Below are positions 54,432 to 63,314 of a stretch of DNA of 64,000 nt, piece by piece. The notes beneath the pieces are model-generated. The model was given only the letters and a program-made list of their open reading frames with translations. It was not told where the DNA came from and ran no database searches. This stretch comes from Sandaracinus amylolyticus. GTDB taxonomy: Bacteria > Myxococcota_A > Polyangia > Polyangiales > Sandaracinaceae. The translations under genes were made by a program, and so were the position numbers. Every line of letters starts with the position of its first letter. Position 1 is the stretch's first letter. The DNA lies in NCBI RefSeq assembly GCF_000737325.1, contig NZ_CP011125.1, positions 1,550,001-1,614,000 on the forward strand. Reading direction: 5' to 3'.

Positions 54432-55064
54432 CTACGAGACGATGCCGTGCCGGACCGCGTAGTGCGTCAGCTCCGCGTTCGTCCGCATGCTCATCTTGTG
54501 GAGGATGCGGGTGCGATGCGTGCTCACCGTCTTCACGCTGAGCGCGAGGTCCTTCGCGATCTCGGAGACGGTGCGGCCCGACGCGATCATCTTCAGGATC
54601 TCGAGCTCGCGGTTGGAGAGGCGCTCGTGCGGCTCGCCCGACGTCTCGCCCGCGAGCAACGACGCGAGCGTCTCGGCGAGCTCGGGGCTGACCCATCGCC
54701 CTCCGCCCGCGACCTTGCGGATCGCCTCGATGAGCTTCTCGGGCGCGGCCTCTTTCGTGAGGAATCCGGCTGCGCCCGCGCGCAGCGCGCGGATCGCGTA
54801 CTGCTGCTCGGAGTACACGGTGAGGATCACGACGCGCGCGTCGGGACGCTCCTTCCGGATCTCGGGGAGCAGCTCGATCCCGTTGCCGCCCTGCAGGCTG
54901 ATGTCGAGCAGGATCACGTCCCAGCGCTCGGCGCGCACACGCTCGCGCACCTCGTGCACGCTCGCGGCCTCGCCCGCGACGTGGATGTCGTCGGTCTCGG
55001 AGAGCGTCTCGCGCAGACCGCGACGCACCACCGGATGATCGTCGGCGATGAGGACTTTGATCAC
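54432..55064 (-). CDS. NarL/FixJ-family response regulator
   Basis: A 210-aa protein from GTG 55064, overlapping the kinase stop (GTGA), with GGAGG just before. The receiver has IADDHPVV, Asp54 in VILLDISLQGG, and Lys in GFLTKEAAPE. The LuxR-type HTH is LSNRELEILKMIASGRTVSEIAKDLALSVKTVSTHRTRI. Translational coupling makes it the cognate regulator of the kinase at 55061-57016. Confidence 0.93.
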   Translation of the reverse strand: MIKVLIADDHPVVRRGLRETLSETDDIHVAGEAASVHEVRERVRAERWDVILLDISLQGGNGIELLPEIRKERPDARVVILTVYSEQQYAIRALRAGAAGFLTKEAAPEKLIEAIRKVAGGGRWVSPELAETLASLLAGETSGEPHERLSNRELEILKMIASGRTVSEIAKDLALSVKTVSTHRTRILHKMSMRTNAELTHYAVRHGIVS

Positions 55065-57016
55065 GTCGCGCCTCCACGCATCACGGGCCACGGCACGTCG
55101 ACGACGAACGAGGTGCCGCCGCGCTCCGCGCGCGCGACCTTGACCTCGCCCCCGAGCCGGCGCGCGCGCTCGTGCACACCGAGCAGACCGAGCGAGCGCG
55201 GGTTCGTCGCCGCCTCGCTGGTGATGCCCTTTCCGTCGTCGAGCACCTCGAGCCGGAGCCGCTCGCCGACGCGATGCAGCGAGACCTCGACGTGGCTCGC
55301 ATCGGCGTGGCGCACGACGTTCGTGAGCGCCTCCTGCAGCATGCGGTAGAGCGCGGTGCCGAATTCACGCGGAAAGCGCACGTCGCCGACGTCGGTGTGG
55401 AACGAGCACGGGATGCCCACGTGCTCCTCGAAGTGCTGCGTCTTCCACTCGAGCGCGGCGACCAGGCCGAGCTCGTCGAGCACGCCGGGCCGCAGGTCCG
55501 ACGAGATGCGACGCACGGTGTCGATGATCCCGTCGATCATCGTCGACATCGACGCGAGGCGCGCGCGCACCGGCGCGCTCGCCTCGTCGTTCGGGGTGCG
55601 ACGCGAGACCCACGCGACGTCGATCTTGAGCGCGGTGAGCGCCTGCCCGAGCTCGTCGTGGATCTCGCGCGCGACCGCGGTGCGCTCCTGCTCCTGCACT
55701 GCCTCGACGTGAGCGGAGAGCGCGCGGAGCCGATCCTCGCGTTGCTCGCGCTGGATCGCGATGCCCGCGAGGTGCGTGGCGCGCGCGATGAGATCGCGCT
55801 CGTCGGGCGTGGGCAGGCGCGGCTCGCGGTAGTAGAGCGCGAACGTGCCGACCGCGCGTCCGTCGCTCGCGGCGATCGGCGTGGACCAGCACGCGCGCAG
55901 CCCGTGGGGGCGCAGCACGTGTCGCCAGTCGTTCCACAGCGGGCTGGTCTCGACGTCCTCGACGAGCACCGCTTCGTTGCGGTACGCGGCGGTGCCGCAC
56001 GATCCGTGGCTCGGACCGATCGCAGCGCCGTCGATCGCGCGCAGCATGTCCGGGGGGAGGCTCGGCGCCGCGCCGTGGCGCAGGTGCGTGCCCTGCGGGT
56101 CGAGGAGCAGCACCGATCCGAACGTGCCGGGCGCGTGACCTTCGATCGCGACGAGCAGCGCCGTGAGCACGTCGCTCAGCGGCGCGCCCGACGCGATCAT
56201 CTCGAGCACGCGCTGCTCGGACGCGCGCATCGCGCGGGCGCGCGACTCGCGCGTGACGTCCTCGAACGCCAGGCCGATGCTGCTCGCGGGCAGCGGGAAC
56301 ACGCGCACCACGAGATGGTGCGAGGTCGCCGGCGCGGTCTGGTACGTGATGCTCACCTCGCGCACGCAGCGGTCGCGCACGACCTCGGCGATCGTCGCGG
56401 CGAGCCCGCCCTGCAGCACCGACGGGTACGCGTCGGCGAGCGAGGCGCCGACGAGCGGTGTCATCGACGCGCCCGCGATCTTCTCGGCGTGCGGGTTGAA
56501 CGCGACGAGCTTCGCCGACGCGACGTCGCCGGGATCGTCGACGCGCCAGACCGCGATGCCGATCTGGATGTTCTGCACGATGTCCGCGTAGAGCCGCGCG
56601 GCCTCGTCGCGGCGCAGCTGCTCGGTGATGTCGCGGCAGCTCCCGATCAGCGCGATCGGACGCCCGTCCGCGCCGGGGATCACCTCGCCGATGGTGTCGA
56701 GATCGCGGCGGCTGCCGTCGGGACGGACGATGCGTTCGTGGTAGGTGAATCGCCCGCCGCGCGCGATCGCGCGCTGCACCTCGCCCTGGATGCGCGCCCG
56801 ATCCGCGGGCTCGAGGAACGAGAGGAACACCTCGAGCGTGATCGGGCGCGAGCGCGGTGCGAGACCGTAGATGCGATAGAGCTCGTCGGACCACGAGACG
56901 ACGTTCGTCGCGAGGTCCCACTCCCAACTCCCGATGTGCGTGATCTCCTGCGCGACCGCGAGGTGGCGCTCGCGGTGGCGCTCGAGCCTCGCTTCGACGA
57001 CGTCGTCCGGCCCCAC
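55061..57016 (-). CDS. NarX-type sensor histidine kinase (PAS-PAS-GAF-HisKA_3)
   Basis: A 651-aa soluble kinase. PAS 1 (THIGSWEWDLATNVVSWSDELYRIYGL) is followed by PAS 2 (ADIVQNIQIGIAVWRVD) and a GAF domain (LDPQGTHLRHGAAPSLP ... CGTAAYRNEAVLVEDVETSPLW). HisKA_3 has His in AVAREIHDELGQALTALKID, and the ATPase has ALTNVVRHADA and GLLGVHERARRLGG. The start is GTG 57016. Operon with the NarL-type regulator. Confidence 0.93.
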   Translation of the reverse strand: MGPDDVVEARLERHRERHLAVAQEITHIGSWEWDLATNVVSWSDELYRIYGLAPRSRPITLEVFLSFLEPADRARIQGEVQRAIARGGRFTYHERIVRPDGSRRDLDTIGEVIPGADGRPIALIGSCRDITEQLRRDEAARLYADIVQNIQIGIAVWRVDDPGDVASAKLVAFNPHAEKIAGASMTPLVGASLADAYPSVLQGGLAATIAEVVRDRCVREVSITYQTAPATSHHLVVRVFPLPASSIGLAFEDVTRESRARAMRASEQRVLEMIASGAPLSDVLTALLVAIEGHAPGTFGSVLLLDPQGTHLRHGAAPSLPPDMLRAIDGAAIGPSHGSCGTAAYRNEAVLVEDVETSPLWNDWRHVLRPHGLRACWSTPIAASDGRAVGTFALYYREPRLPTPDERDLIARATHLAGIAIQREQREDRLRALSAHVEAVQEQERTAVAREIHDELGQALTALKIDVAWVSRRTPNDEASAPVRARLASMSTMIDGIIDTVRRISSDLRPGVLDELGLVAALEWKTQHFEEHVGIPCSFHTDVGDVRFPREFGTALYRMLQEALTNVVRHADASHVEVSLHRVGERLRLEVLDDGKGITSEAATNPRSLGLLGVHERARRLGGEVKVARAERGGTSFVVDVPWPVMRGGAT

Positions 57017-57088
57017 GCGATCCTCCGTCGAGGATCGAGATCTACCACGACGCGATCGCCGTCCGTGCGGGCGTGCTCCCGATCGTGA

Positions 57089-59224
57089 TCAGGACGCGAG
57101 CACGACGACGGGTCGCGTCGCGCGGCGCACGAGCTCTTCGAGCTTGGGCCCGAAGAACGCGCGCTCGCTGCCGGGGCGCAGCGCCACGCCGAGGAGCACG
57201 AGGTCGACGTCGGAGCGCCCGGCCTCTCGCACGATCGCGCCGTCGGTCGAGTCCGCCTCGATGATCTGCGTGGTCACGTCCTCGGCGCCGAGCTTGTGCG
57301 CGATGTCCGCGAAGTGCTCGAGCGAGCGCTGCGCGGCCTGTCGGATCGTCTCGCTCCGCGCGCGCACCAGGAACCGATGCGCGTCGGGCGACGCGACCAC
57401 GTGCACGAGCTCCAGCGCAGCGCCCGATCCCGCAGCGATGCCGCTCGCGAGCTCCACCGCGCGGCGGCTGTACTCGGTGCCGATGACCGGCACGACGATG
57501 CGCCGGATCGGCTCGCCCGCCGCGAGGCGATCGACGACCGCGCTGCCGCGCGCGGCGTCGACCACGAGCACCGGCTGCTTCGCCTCGAGCACCTTGCGAT
57601 CGATGCGCGGCCCGAAGAGGAAGCGGCTGATCCCCTTGCGCGGCGGCGGCGCGCCCATCGCGAGCAGGTCGGCGTCCTCCTCGACGCGCCGCGCGGTCTT
57701 CTCGTCCTGCGCGGTGCGCAGCTCGCCCTTCGGGTGCTTCGCGAGCGACTCCGCGTAGCGCACCGCCGCGCTCTCGCCTCCGGTGCGATCGACGATCGAG
57801 ACCTCGAGCGGCGTACGCACGCCGATCAAGCCGAGCAGGCGCGCCGCGAGCAGCGACGCGGTGCCGTCGCTCGGCACGAGCACGGCGCGACGCAGGCGCA
57901 GCAGGAAGCTCTCGGTCGCCATCTGCTCGCGCTCGAGGCGCGCACGCTCGTCGGGCGTCATCTCCACGCGGCGCAAGCAGAAGCGCAGGAGCGGCGGCGC
58001 CATCATCGAGGTGACGATCGCGATCATCACGATGATCGAGTAGGTCTCGCGGCCGAGCACGCCGAGCCCGAGGCCGATCGTCGCCACGACGATCTCCATC
58101 GCGCCGCGCGCGTTCATGCCCGCGCCCATCGCGAGGCGCTCCCAGTGCGAGCGCCCGCCGATCCACGCGCCGACGTACGCGCCGACGAGCTTGCCGATGC
58201 ACGCGACCGCCAGGATCGCGAGGCCGACGCCGAGCACGTCGGGGCGCAGCAAGAGCGCGAGGTCGACGCGCAGGCCGGCCGACGCGAAGAAGATCGGCGC
58301 GACGAAGCCCGTCGTGATCATCTCGATCGACGCGGTCACGTCCTCGCGCAGCCGGCGGCTCTGGCCCGCGAGGATGCCGACGATGAAGGTGCCGAGCACC
58401 GCCTCGATGCCCGCGGCGTGCGTCCCGGCCGCCGCGAGGAACGCGGCGACGAGGATCGCGGAGAGCTGCGCCGGCGCGCCGCCGAAGGCGCGGTCGACGC
58501 CGCGCAGGTAGGCATCGAACACGCGACGTCCCAGAGTGAGGCCGAGGCCGATCGTCACGATCGCGGTGAGCGCTGCCCCGCCTGCGTGCAGGAGATCGAG
58601 CTCGCCGCGCGACGCGAGGCCCGCGACGACCGAGAGCAGGATCCAGCCGAGCGTGTCGTCGGCCATGCCTGCCGCGAGCATCAGCTGTCCGACGTCGCGC
58701 CGTACGAGGCGCGTCTCGATGAGCACCTTCGCGATCACCGGCACCGCGGAGATGCTCATCGCGACCGCGAGGAAGAGCGCGAACACGAGGCGCTGATCGG
58801 GCCCGCCGATCATGTCGACGGGCACGAGCCACGCGATCGCGAAGCCGGTCGCGAACGGGACGATCACGCCCGCCGCGGAGACGGAGAGCGCGGTTTTTCC
58901 TTGGCGCCGCACGAGACCGAGGTCGGTCTCCATGCCGGTCACGAGGATCAGGAAGAGGACGCCGATCCACGACACGACCGCGAGCAGATCGGCCTGCGCC
59001 TGATCGTGCGGGAAGACCGCGGCGTGGGTCGCGGGGGCGAGCGCGCCGATCCCCGACGGGCCGAGCAGCACGCCCGCGGCGAGCTCTCCGATCACCGCGG
59101 GTTGCCCGAGCTTGCGCGCGAGCTCGCCGAGCAGGCGAGCAGCGGCGAGCAAGATGCCGAGCTGGACGAGAAGGACGAGAAGCGCGTGGTGCTCGAGCGA
59201 ACGAAGGACCTCGGAGGTCTCCAT
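57089..59224 (-). CDS. CPA2-family cation/proton antiporter with USP-like C-terminus
   Basis: A 711-aa protein. Residues about 1-410 form 12-13 membrane helices with GQPAVIGELAAGVLLGPSGIG and the ion-binding ADDTLGW near residue 196. The remaining 300 residues are two USP-like halves (LRRAVLVPSDGTASLLAARLLGLIG; IRRIVVPVIGTEYSRRAVELASGIA ... DVDLVLLGVA), suggesting nucleotide- or stress-controlled gating. No TrkA-N/RCK domain as in KefB. It follows the kinase gene region but reads in the same direction from its own start 35 bp after the Pcm gene stop. Confidence 0.9.
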   Translation of the reverse strand: METSEVLRSLEHHALLVLLVQLGILLAAARLLGELARKLGQPAVIGELAAGVLLGPSGIGALAPATHAAVFPHDQAQADLLAVVSWIGVLFLILVTGMETDLGLVRRQGKTALSVSAAGVIVPFATGFAIAWLVPVDMIGGPDQRLVFALFLAVAMSISAVPVIAKVLIETRLVRRDVGQLMLAAGMADDTLGWILLSVVAGLASRGELDLLHAGGAALTAIVTIGLGLTLGRRVFDAYLRGVDRAFGGAPAQLSAILVAAFLAAAGTHAAGIEAVLGTFIVGILAGQSRRLREDVTASIEMITTGFVAPIFFASAGLRVDLALLLRPDVLGVGLAILAVACIGKLVGAYVGAWIGGRSHWERLAMGAGMNARGAMEIVVATIGLGLGVLGRETYSIIVMIAIVTSMMAPPLLRFCLRRVEMTPDERARLEREQMATESFLLRLRRAVLVPSDGTASLLAARLLGLIGVRTPLEVSIVDRTGGESAAVRYAESLAKHPKGELRTAQDEKTARRVEEDADLLAMGAPPPRKGISRFLFGPRIDRKVLEAKQPVLVVDAARGSAVVDRLAAGEPIRRIVVPVIGTEYSRRAVELASGIAAGSGAALELVHVVASPDAHRFLVRARSETIRQAAQRSLEHFADIAHKLGAEDVTTQIIEADSTDGAIVREAGRSDVDLVLLGVALRPGSERAFFGPKLEELVRRATRPVVVLAS

Positions 59225-59259
59225 AGGACGGGTTTGCTGAGCAACTCACAGGCCAGCGC

Positions 59260-60018
59260 TCAACGACCTCGCGCCTCGCCGGTCATCGGCACGAAGAGCA
59301 CCGGGATCCCGCGCGATCGGTCGTAGCCGTCGTCGGTGCGCGTGATCACGACGAGCTCCTGCTCGGCGCGCTCGCCGACGGGCACCACGAGGCGCCCTCC
59401 GACGCGCAGCTGCTCGAGCAGAGGCCGCGGGACCTCGGGCGGCGCCGCGGTGATCACGATCGCGTCGAACGGCGCTTCCTCGGGCCAGCCGCGATAGCCG
59501 TCGCCGATGCGTGCGTGCACGTCGTACCCGAGGCGCTCGAGATCCTCGCTGGCGCGCTCGCCGAGCCGCTCGACGATCTCGATCGTGTACACGTCGGCGC
59601 CCATCGTGCGCAGGACCGCGGCCTGGTAGCCCGAGCCGGTGCCGACCTCGAGCACCTTGTCGCCCGGATCGACGTCGGCGAGCTGCGTCATCAGCGCGAC
59701 GATGTACGGCTGGCTGATCGTCTGCTCGTGGCCGATCGGCAGCGGCTGATCCCAGTACGCCATCGAGCGGAGATCGTCGGGCACGAGCTCGTGGCGCGGC
59801 ACGGTGCGGATCGCGTCGAGCACACGATCGTCGTGGATCCCGTCGCGCGCGATCGATCGCGCGAGCTCCTCGCGCTCGTCGGCGTAGGCATCGTGCGAGG
59901 TGTCGGCGCCGGTCGACGCCGCGGGCGCATCGGCCTTCGCGGCGCGCGGCTCCGCGGGCTCGCGCGAGCAGCCCAGGCCGATACACGTCGCGAGCACGAG
60001 CCACCGCATCGCTCTCAT
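59260..60018 (-). CDS. pcm: Exported protein-L-isoaspartate O-methyltransferase-like lipoprotein
   Basis: A 252-aa protein. The PCMT domain is intact (RVLDAIRTVPRHELVPDDLRSMAYWDQPLPIGHEQTISQPYIVALM, then the SAM motif VLEVGTGSGYQAAVL and FDAIVITAAP). It is preceded by a lipoprotein signal MRAMRWLVLATCIGLGCSREP and an Ala/Asp-rich spacer. PCMT repairs isoaspartyl sites with S-adenosylmethionine; placing it outside the membrane is unusual because SAM is cytoplasmic. Divergent from the permease gene. Confidence 0.88.
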   Translation of the reverse strand: MRAMRWLVLATCIGLGCSREPAEPRAAKADAPAASTGADTSHDAYADEREELARSIARDGIHDDRVLDAIRTVPRHELVPDDLRSMAYWDQPLPIGHEQTISQPYIVALMTQLADVDPGDKVLEVGTGSGYQAAVLRTMGADVYTIEIVERLGERASEDLERLGYDVHARIGDGYRGWPEEAPFDAIVITAAPPEVPRPLLEQLRVGGRLVVPVGERAEQELVVITRTDDGYDRSRGIPVLFVPMTGEARGR

Positions 60019-60098
60019 CGTCTCCTCCTCGACGCGATCGCGGCGGCAAGAGCGACACCAGAGTTGGCGCGCTCGCGCTCGCTCCTAGGCTCGCCGTG

Positions 60099-61430
60099 AT
60101 GACGCACGCGCGCGGTCGGCGGATCTCGGCGCGCACCGCGACGATGCTCGTCATCGCGAGCACGATCGGCACCGGCGCGTTCACCACGACCGGGCTCCTG
60201 CTCGACGATCTCGGCGGCGCGATGCCGGTGATGATCGTGTGGGCGCTCGGCGGCGTGCTCGCGATGTGCGGCGCGCTCGCGTACGGCGAGCTCACCGCGG
60301 CGATGCCGGAGAACGGCGGCGAGTACGCGCTGCTCTCGCGCATCTACCACCCTGCGGTGGGATTCGTGAGCGGATGGATCTCGCTCGTCGTCGGCTTCTC
60401 CGCGCCGATGGCCGCGGCCGCCATCGCGTTCGGCGCGTACCTCGAGCCGCTCGTGCCCGGCGTCGACTCGAAGCTCTGGGCGATCGGTTTGATCCTCGTC
60501 TTCTCGGGCGTGCACGCGACCGGCGCGCGCGGTGGTGCGCGGTTCCAGGACGCGATCACGGCGCTCGAGCTCGGCCTCGTCGCGCTGCTCGCGATCGTCG
60601 GGCTCGCGCTCGGTGAGCCGTCGCGCGCCCTCGAGCTCGGCCGCGGATCGCTCGGTGGGCTCGCGACGAGCGGTCGGCTCGCGGTCGGGCTGGTGTGGGT
60701 GAGCTTCAGCTACACGGGGTGGAACGCGGTCGCGTACGTCGCGGGCGAGGTGAAGGACCCGGAGCGAACGCTGCCGCGCGCGCTGCTCGGCGGGACCGCC
60801 GTGGTCACTTGCCTCTACGTGGCGCTCAACGCGGCGTTCCTCGCCAGCGCGCCCCCGAGCGTGCTCGCGGGGGAGGTCGACGTCGCGCAGGTCGCGGCGC
60901 GGCATCTGCTCGGTCCCGAGGTCGGCGTCGTGGTCGGCGCGGTGGTCGCGGTCGGGCTCGCGACCACGGTCGGTGCGATCGCGATCACCGGGCCGCGCGT
61001 GTACGAGCAGATGGGGCTCGACCACCCGCGGCTCGCGTGGCTCACCACGTCGCGCGCTGGCGCGCGCGGGCCGGTGCGCGCGAGCGTGCTGCAGACCGGC
61101 ATCGCGCTCGCGCTCGCGGCGACGGCGACGTTCGACGCGCTGCTCACGTACATCGGGTTCACCCTCGCGATCAGCAACGCGCTCACGCTCGCGGGGGTGT
61201 TCGTGATGCGCGCGCGCGAGCCCGCGATGTCGCGTCCCTATCGCGCGTGGGGCCACCCGTGGACCACCGCGGTCGCGATCGCGCTGAGCGTGTGGATGAC
61301 GGTGCACACGCTCTGGCAGCGTCCGATCGCGGCGCTCGTCGGGCTCGCGACGATCGTGATCGGGCTGCTGCTCTACGTGGTGCTCTCGGAGCGGAGCGAC
61401 CTCGGAGGTCGCGTCACGCGCGCGGCGTAG
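60099..61430 (+). CDS. APC-family amino-acid permease
   Basis: A 443-aa, 12-helix transporter. The first helix ASTIGTGAFTTTGLLLDDLGG carries the glycine-rich unwound segment of APC porters; GGEYALLSRIYHPAVGFVSGW and FSYTGWNAVAYVAGEVKDPERTLPRALLGG are family hallmarks. Substrate not assignable. ATG 60099 chosen over GTG 60096. Confidence 0.9.
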   Translation: MTHARGRRISARTATMLVIASTIGTGAFTTTGLLLDDLGGAMPVMIVWALGGVLAMCGALAYGELTAAMPENGGEYALLSRIYHPAVGFVSGWISLVVGFSAPMAAAAIAFGAYLEPLVPGVDSKLWAIGLILVFSGVHATGARGGARFQDAITALELGLVALLAIVGLALGEPSRALELGRGSLGGLATSGRLAVGLVWVSFSYTGWNAVAYVAGEVKDPERTLPRALLGGTAVVTCLYVALNAAFLASAPPSVLAGEVDVAQVAARHLLGPEVGVVVGAVVAVGLATTVGAIAITGPRVYEQMGLDHPRLAWLTTSRAGARGPVRASVLQTGIALALAATATFDALLTYIGFTLAISNALTLAGVFVMRAREPAMSRPYRAWGHPWTTAVAIALSVWMTVHTLWQRPIAALVGLATIVIGLLLYVVLSERSDLGGRVTRAA

Positions 61431-61443
61431 TACACATCGCGCG

Positions 61444-61944
61444 ATGCAGATCACGATGCGCCCCGCGGTCCGCGAGGACGAGGCGTTCCTCTGGCAGATG
61501 CTGACCCACGCGGCGTCGATGGACGCACCGCTCGAGGAGGCGATCGCGTCCGCGAAGATCGATCCGAGCCTCGAGGGCTACGTGCGCGCGTGGGGCACGC
61601 GCGACGGCGATGTCGGCGTGATCGCGTGCAGTCACGACGGCGCCGCGCTCGGCGCGGCGTGGGTGCGCGCGGGCAAGCCCGGCGTGCCGGGCGCGATCGT
61701 CGCACCGGGCATCGCGGAGCTCGCGATCGCGACGCGCCCCGAGGCGCGCGGGCTCGGGCTCGGCACGCGCATGCTCGAAGCGCTCGTCGTCGCGGCGCGC
61801 GCGCACCATCGCGAGATCGTGCTCTCGATGCGCGAGACCAACCCCGCGATCCGGCTCTACGAGCGCGCGGGGTTCGTCCTGGAGCGCGAGATCGTGAATC
61901 GCGTCGGTGGCCGCTCGTTCGCGATGCGACGCGCGATCGCATGA
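61444..61944 (+). CDS. GNAT-family N-acetyltransferase
   Basis: A 166-aa protein. MRPAVREDEAFLWQML start, IAELAIATRPEARGLGLGTRMLEAL (acetyl-CoA loop R-x-x-G-x-G/A) and NPAIRLYERAGFVLERE end are classic. Substrate unknown. It follows the permease by 13 bp on the same strand, so the two may share a transcript. Confidence 0.9.
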   Translation: MQITMRPAVREDEAFLWQMLTHAASMDAPLEEAIASAKIDPSLEGYVRAWGTRDGDVGVIACSHDGAALGAAWVRAGKPGVPGAIVAPGIAELAIATRPEARGLGLGTRMLEALVVAARAHHREIVLSMRETNPAIRLYERAGFVLEREIVNRVGGRSFAMRRAIA

Positions 61945-61993
61945 GAGCTCCTCCTCCTTCGCGCGCGGGCCGGGCCCCGCGGGAGGAAGCGCT

Positions 61994-62518
61994 TCAGCGC
62001 GCGATCGCGACGGTGCGAGCGCGGGTCGGTCCGGCGCGGCGCTCGACCTCGCGCCGCACGTCGTCGCGCAGCCCGAGCGCGAACGCGATCTCGGCGACCA
62101 GGAAGAGCGGCCCGACCGCGAGGCCGATCAGATCGTCGACGAACGCGGGCTTCTTGCCCTCGAAGCCGTGCCCGACGAACTGCACGGCCCAGCCGATCAC
62201 GAAGAGCCCGAGCGACACGCCGAGCCACACCCCGAACGACTGCGCGGCGATCGCCGTGCCGCCCCACACCGCGAGCGACATCAGCACGCTCATCACGAGA
62301 CCGAACCGGCGATCGAGCGCGACGTAGAACCCGCACGTCGCGATCGCGACCACCGTCGCCGCCGAGATCGAGACCGCGCCCACGTCGATCGCGGCGCGCG
62401 CGAGCAGCGCCGCGACGCTGAGCACGATCACCGGGATGCCGACGAAGTGCGTCACGATGTTGCGGCGATCGCGGTGATAGCTCGCGTAGCTCGAGAGGTG
62501 GTCACCCAACGTCCTCAT
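61994..62518 (-). CDS. Mpo1-like (DUF962) membrane protein
   Basis: A 174-aa protein. The N-terminal SSYASYHRDRRNIVTHFVGIPVIV and C-terminal VQFVGHGFEGKKPAF are the DUF962/YGL010w signatures with conserved His. There are four hydrophobic helices. Yeast Mpo1 is an Fe(II)-dependent dioxygenase that alpha-oxidises 2-hydroxy fatty acids; activity here is inferred from the family. Divergent from the Crp/Fnr gene. Confidence 0.88.
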   Translation of the reverse strand: MRTLGDHLSSYASYHRDRRNIVTHFVGIPVIVLSVAALLARAAIDVGAVSISAATVVAIATCGFYVALDRRFGLVMSVLMSLAVWGGTAIAAQSFGVWLGVSLGLFVIGWAVQFVGHGFEGKKPAFVDDLIGLAVGPLFLVAEIAFALGLRDDVRREVERRAGPTRARTVAIAR

Positions 62519-62603
62519 GGTTTCCGTCCCTTTCGCCTCGCACCATGCGCCCCGCTCGCGAGGGAGATTGTCGGGCGGCCGACGAAACGCGGACAATGGG
62601 CGG

Positions 62604-63314
62604 ATGGACGCACGCGGCGCAGCGAAGTACGAGGCGCTCCTCCGAGCGGGGCGATGGTTCGCGAGCCTGCCCGAGGGGTTCCGTCGCGCGCTGATCGACG
62701 CGGCGGTGATCCGCAAGCTCGCGAAGGGCGAGTGGCTCTTCGCGCGCGGCGATCCGCCGAGCGGCCTCTTCGCGTGCGTCGAGGGCAGCGTGCGCATCAC
62801 CGGGCACGTCGCGGGCGGCAAGGACGACGGCAAGGAAGTGCTGCTCGCCATGGTCGAGCCGCCGCTCTGGTTCGGCGAGCTCTCGGTGCTCGACGGACAG
62901 GCGCGCACCCACGACGCGATCGCCGACGACGCGTCGGTGCTGGTGCACGTCCCGCAGCCCGCGCTCGACGCGATCCTCGAGCGCGAGCCGCGCTACTGGC
63001 GCCCGCTCGGCGTGCTCGTGAGCGCGAAGCTGCGCGTCTTCTTCACGGTGATGGAGGACGCCGCGCACCCGCTCGCGATCCGCCTCGCGCGGCGGCTCGT
63101 GCTCTCCGCCGAGCGCTACGGCGACTGGCACGATCGCAGCAGCCGCGTCGTCGAGCTGCGACAGGATCAGCTCGCGACGATGCTCGCGACCTCGCGCCAG
63201 ACCGTGAACCAGCTGCTCAAGGATCTCGAGGCGCGCGGCGTGGTGCGGCTCGCGTACGGCACGATCGAGATCGTCGATCTCGATGCGCTGCGGCGCGCCG
63301 CGACGCCCGGCTGA
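62604..63314 (+). CDS. Crp/Fnr-family transcriptional regulator
   Basis: A 236-aa protein from ATG 62604. The cyclic-nucleotide-binding fold has KLAKGEWLFARGDPPSGLFACVEGSVRI and PPLWFGELSVLDGQARTHDAIA. The Crp-type HTH is LRQDQLATMLATSRQTVNQLLKDLEARGVVRL. No Fnr iron-sulfur Cys cluster. The ligand is uncertain because the cAMP-contact Arg-Ser pair reads QARTHD. An ATG at 62517 would add 29 poorly conserved residues overlapping the divergent gene start. Confidence 0.9.
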   Translation: MDARGAAKYEALLRAGRWFASLPEGFRRALIDAAVIRKLAKGEWLFARGDPPSGLFACVEGSVRITGHVAGGKDDGKEVLLAMVEPPLWFGELSVLDGQARTHDAIADDASVLVHVPQPALDAILEREPRYWRPLGVLVSAKLRVFFTVMEDAAHPLAIRLARRLVLSAERYGDWHDRSSRVVELRQDQLATMLATSRQTVNQLLKDLEARGVVRLAYGTIEIVDLDALRRAATPG

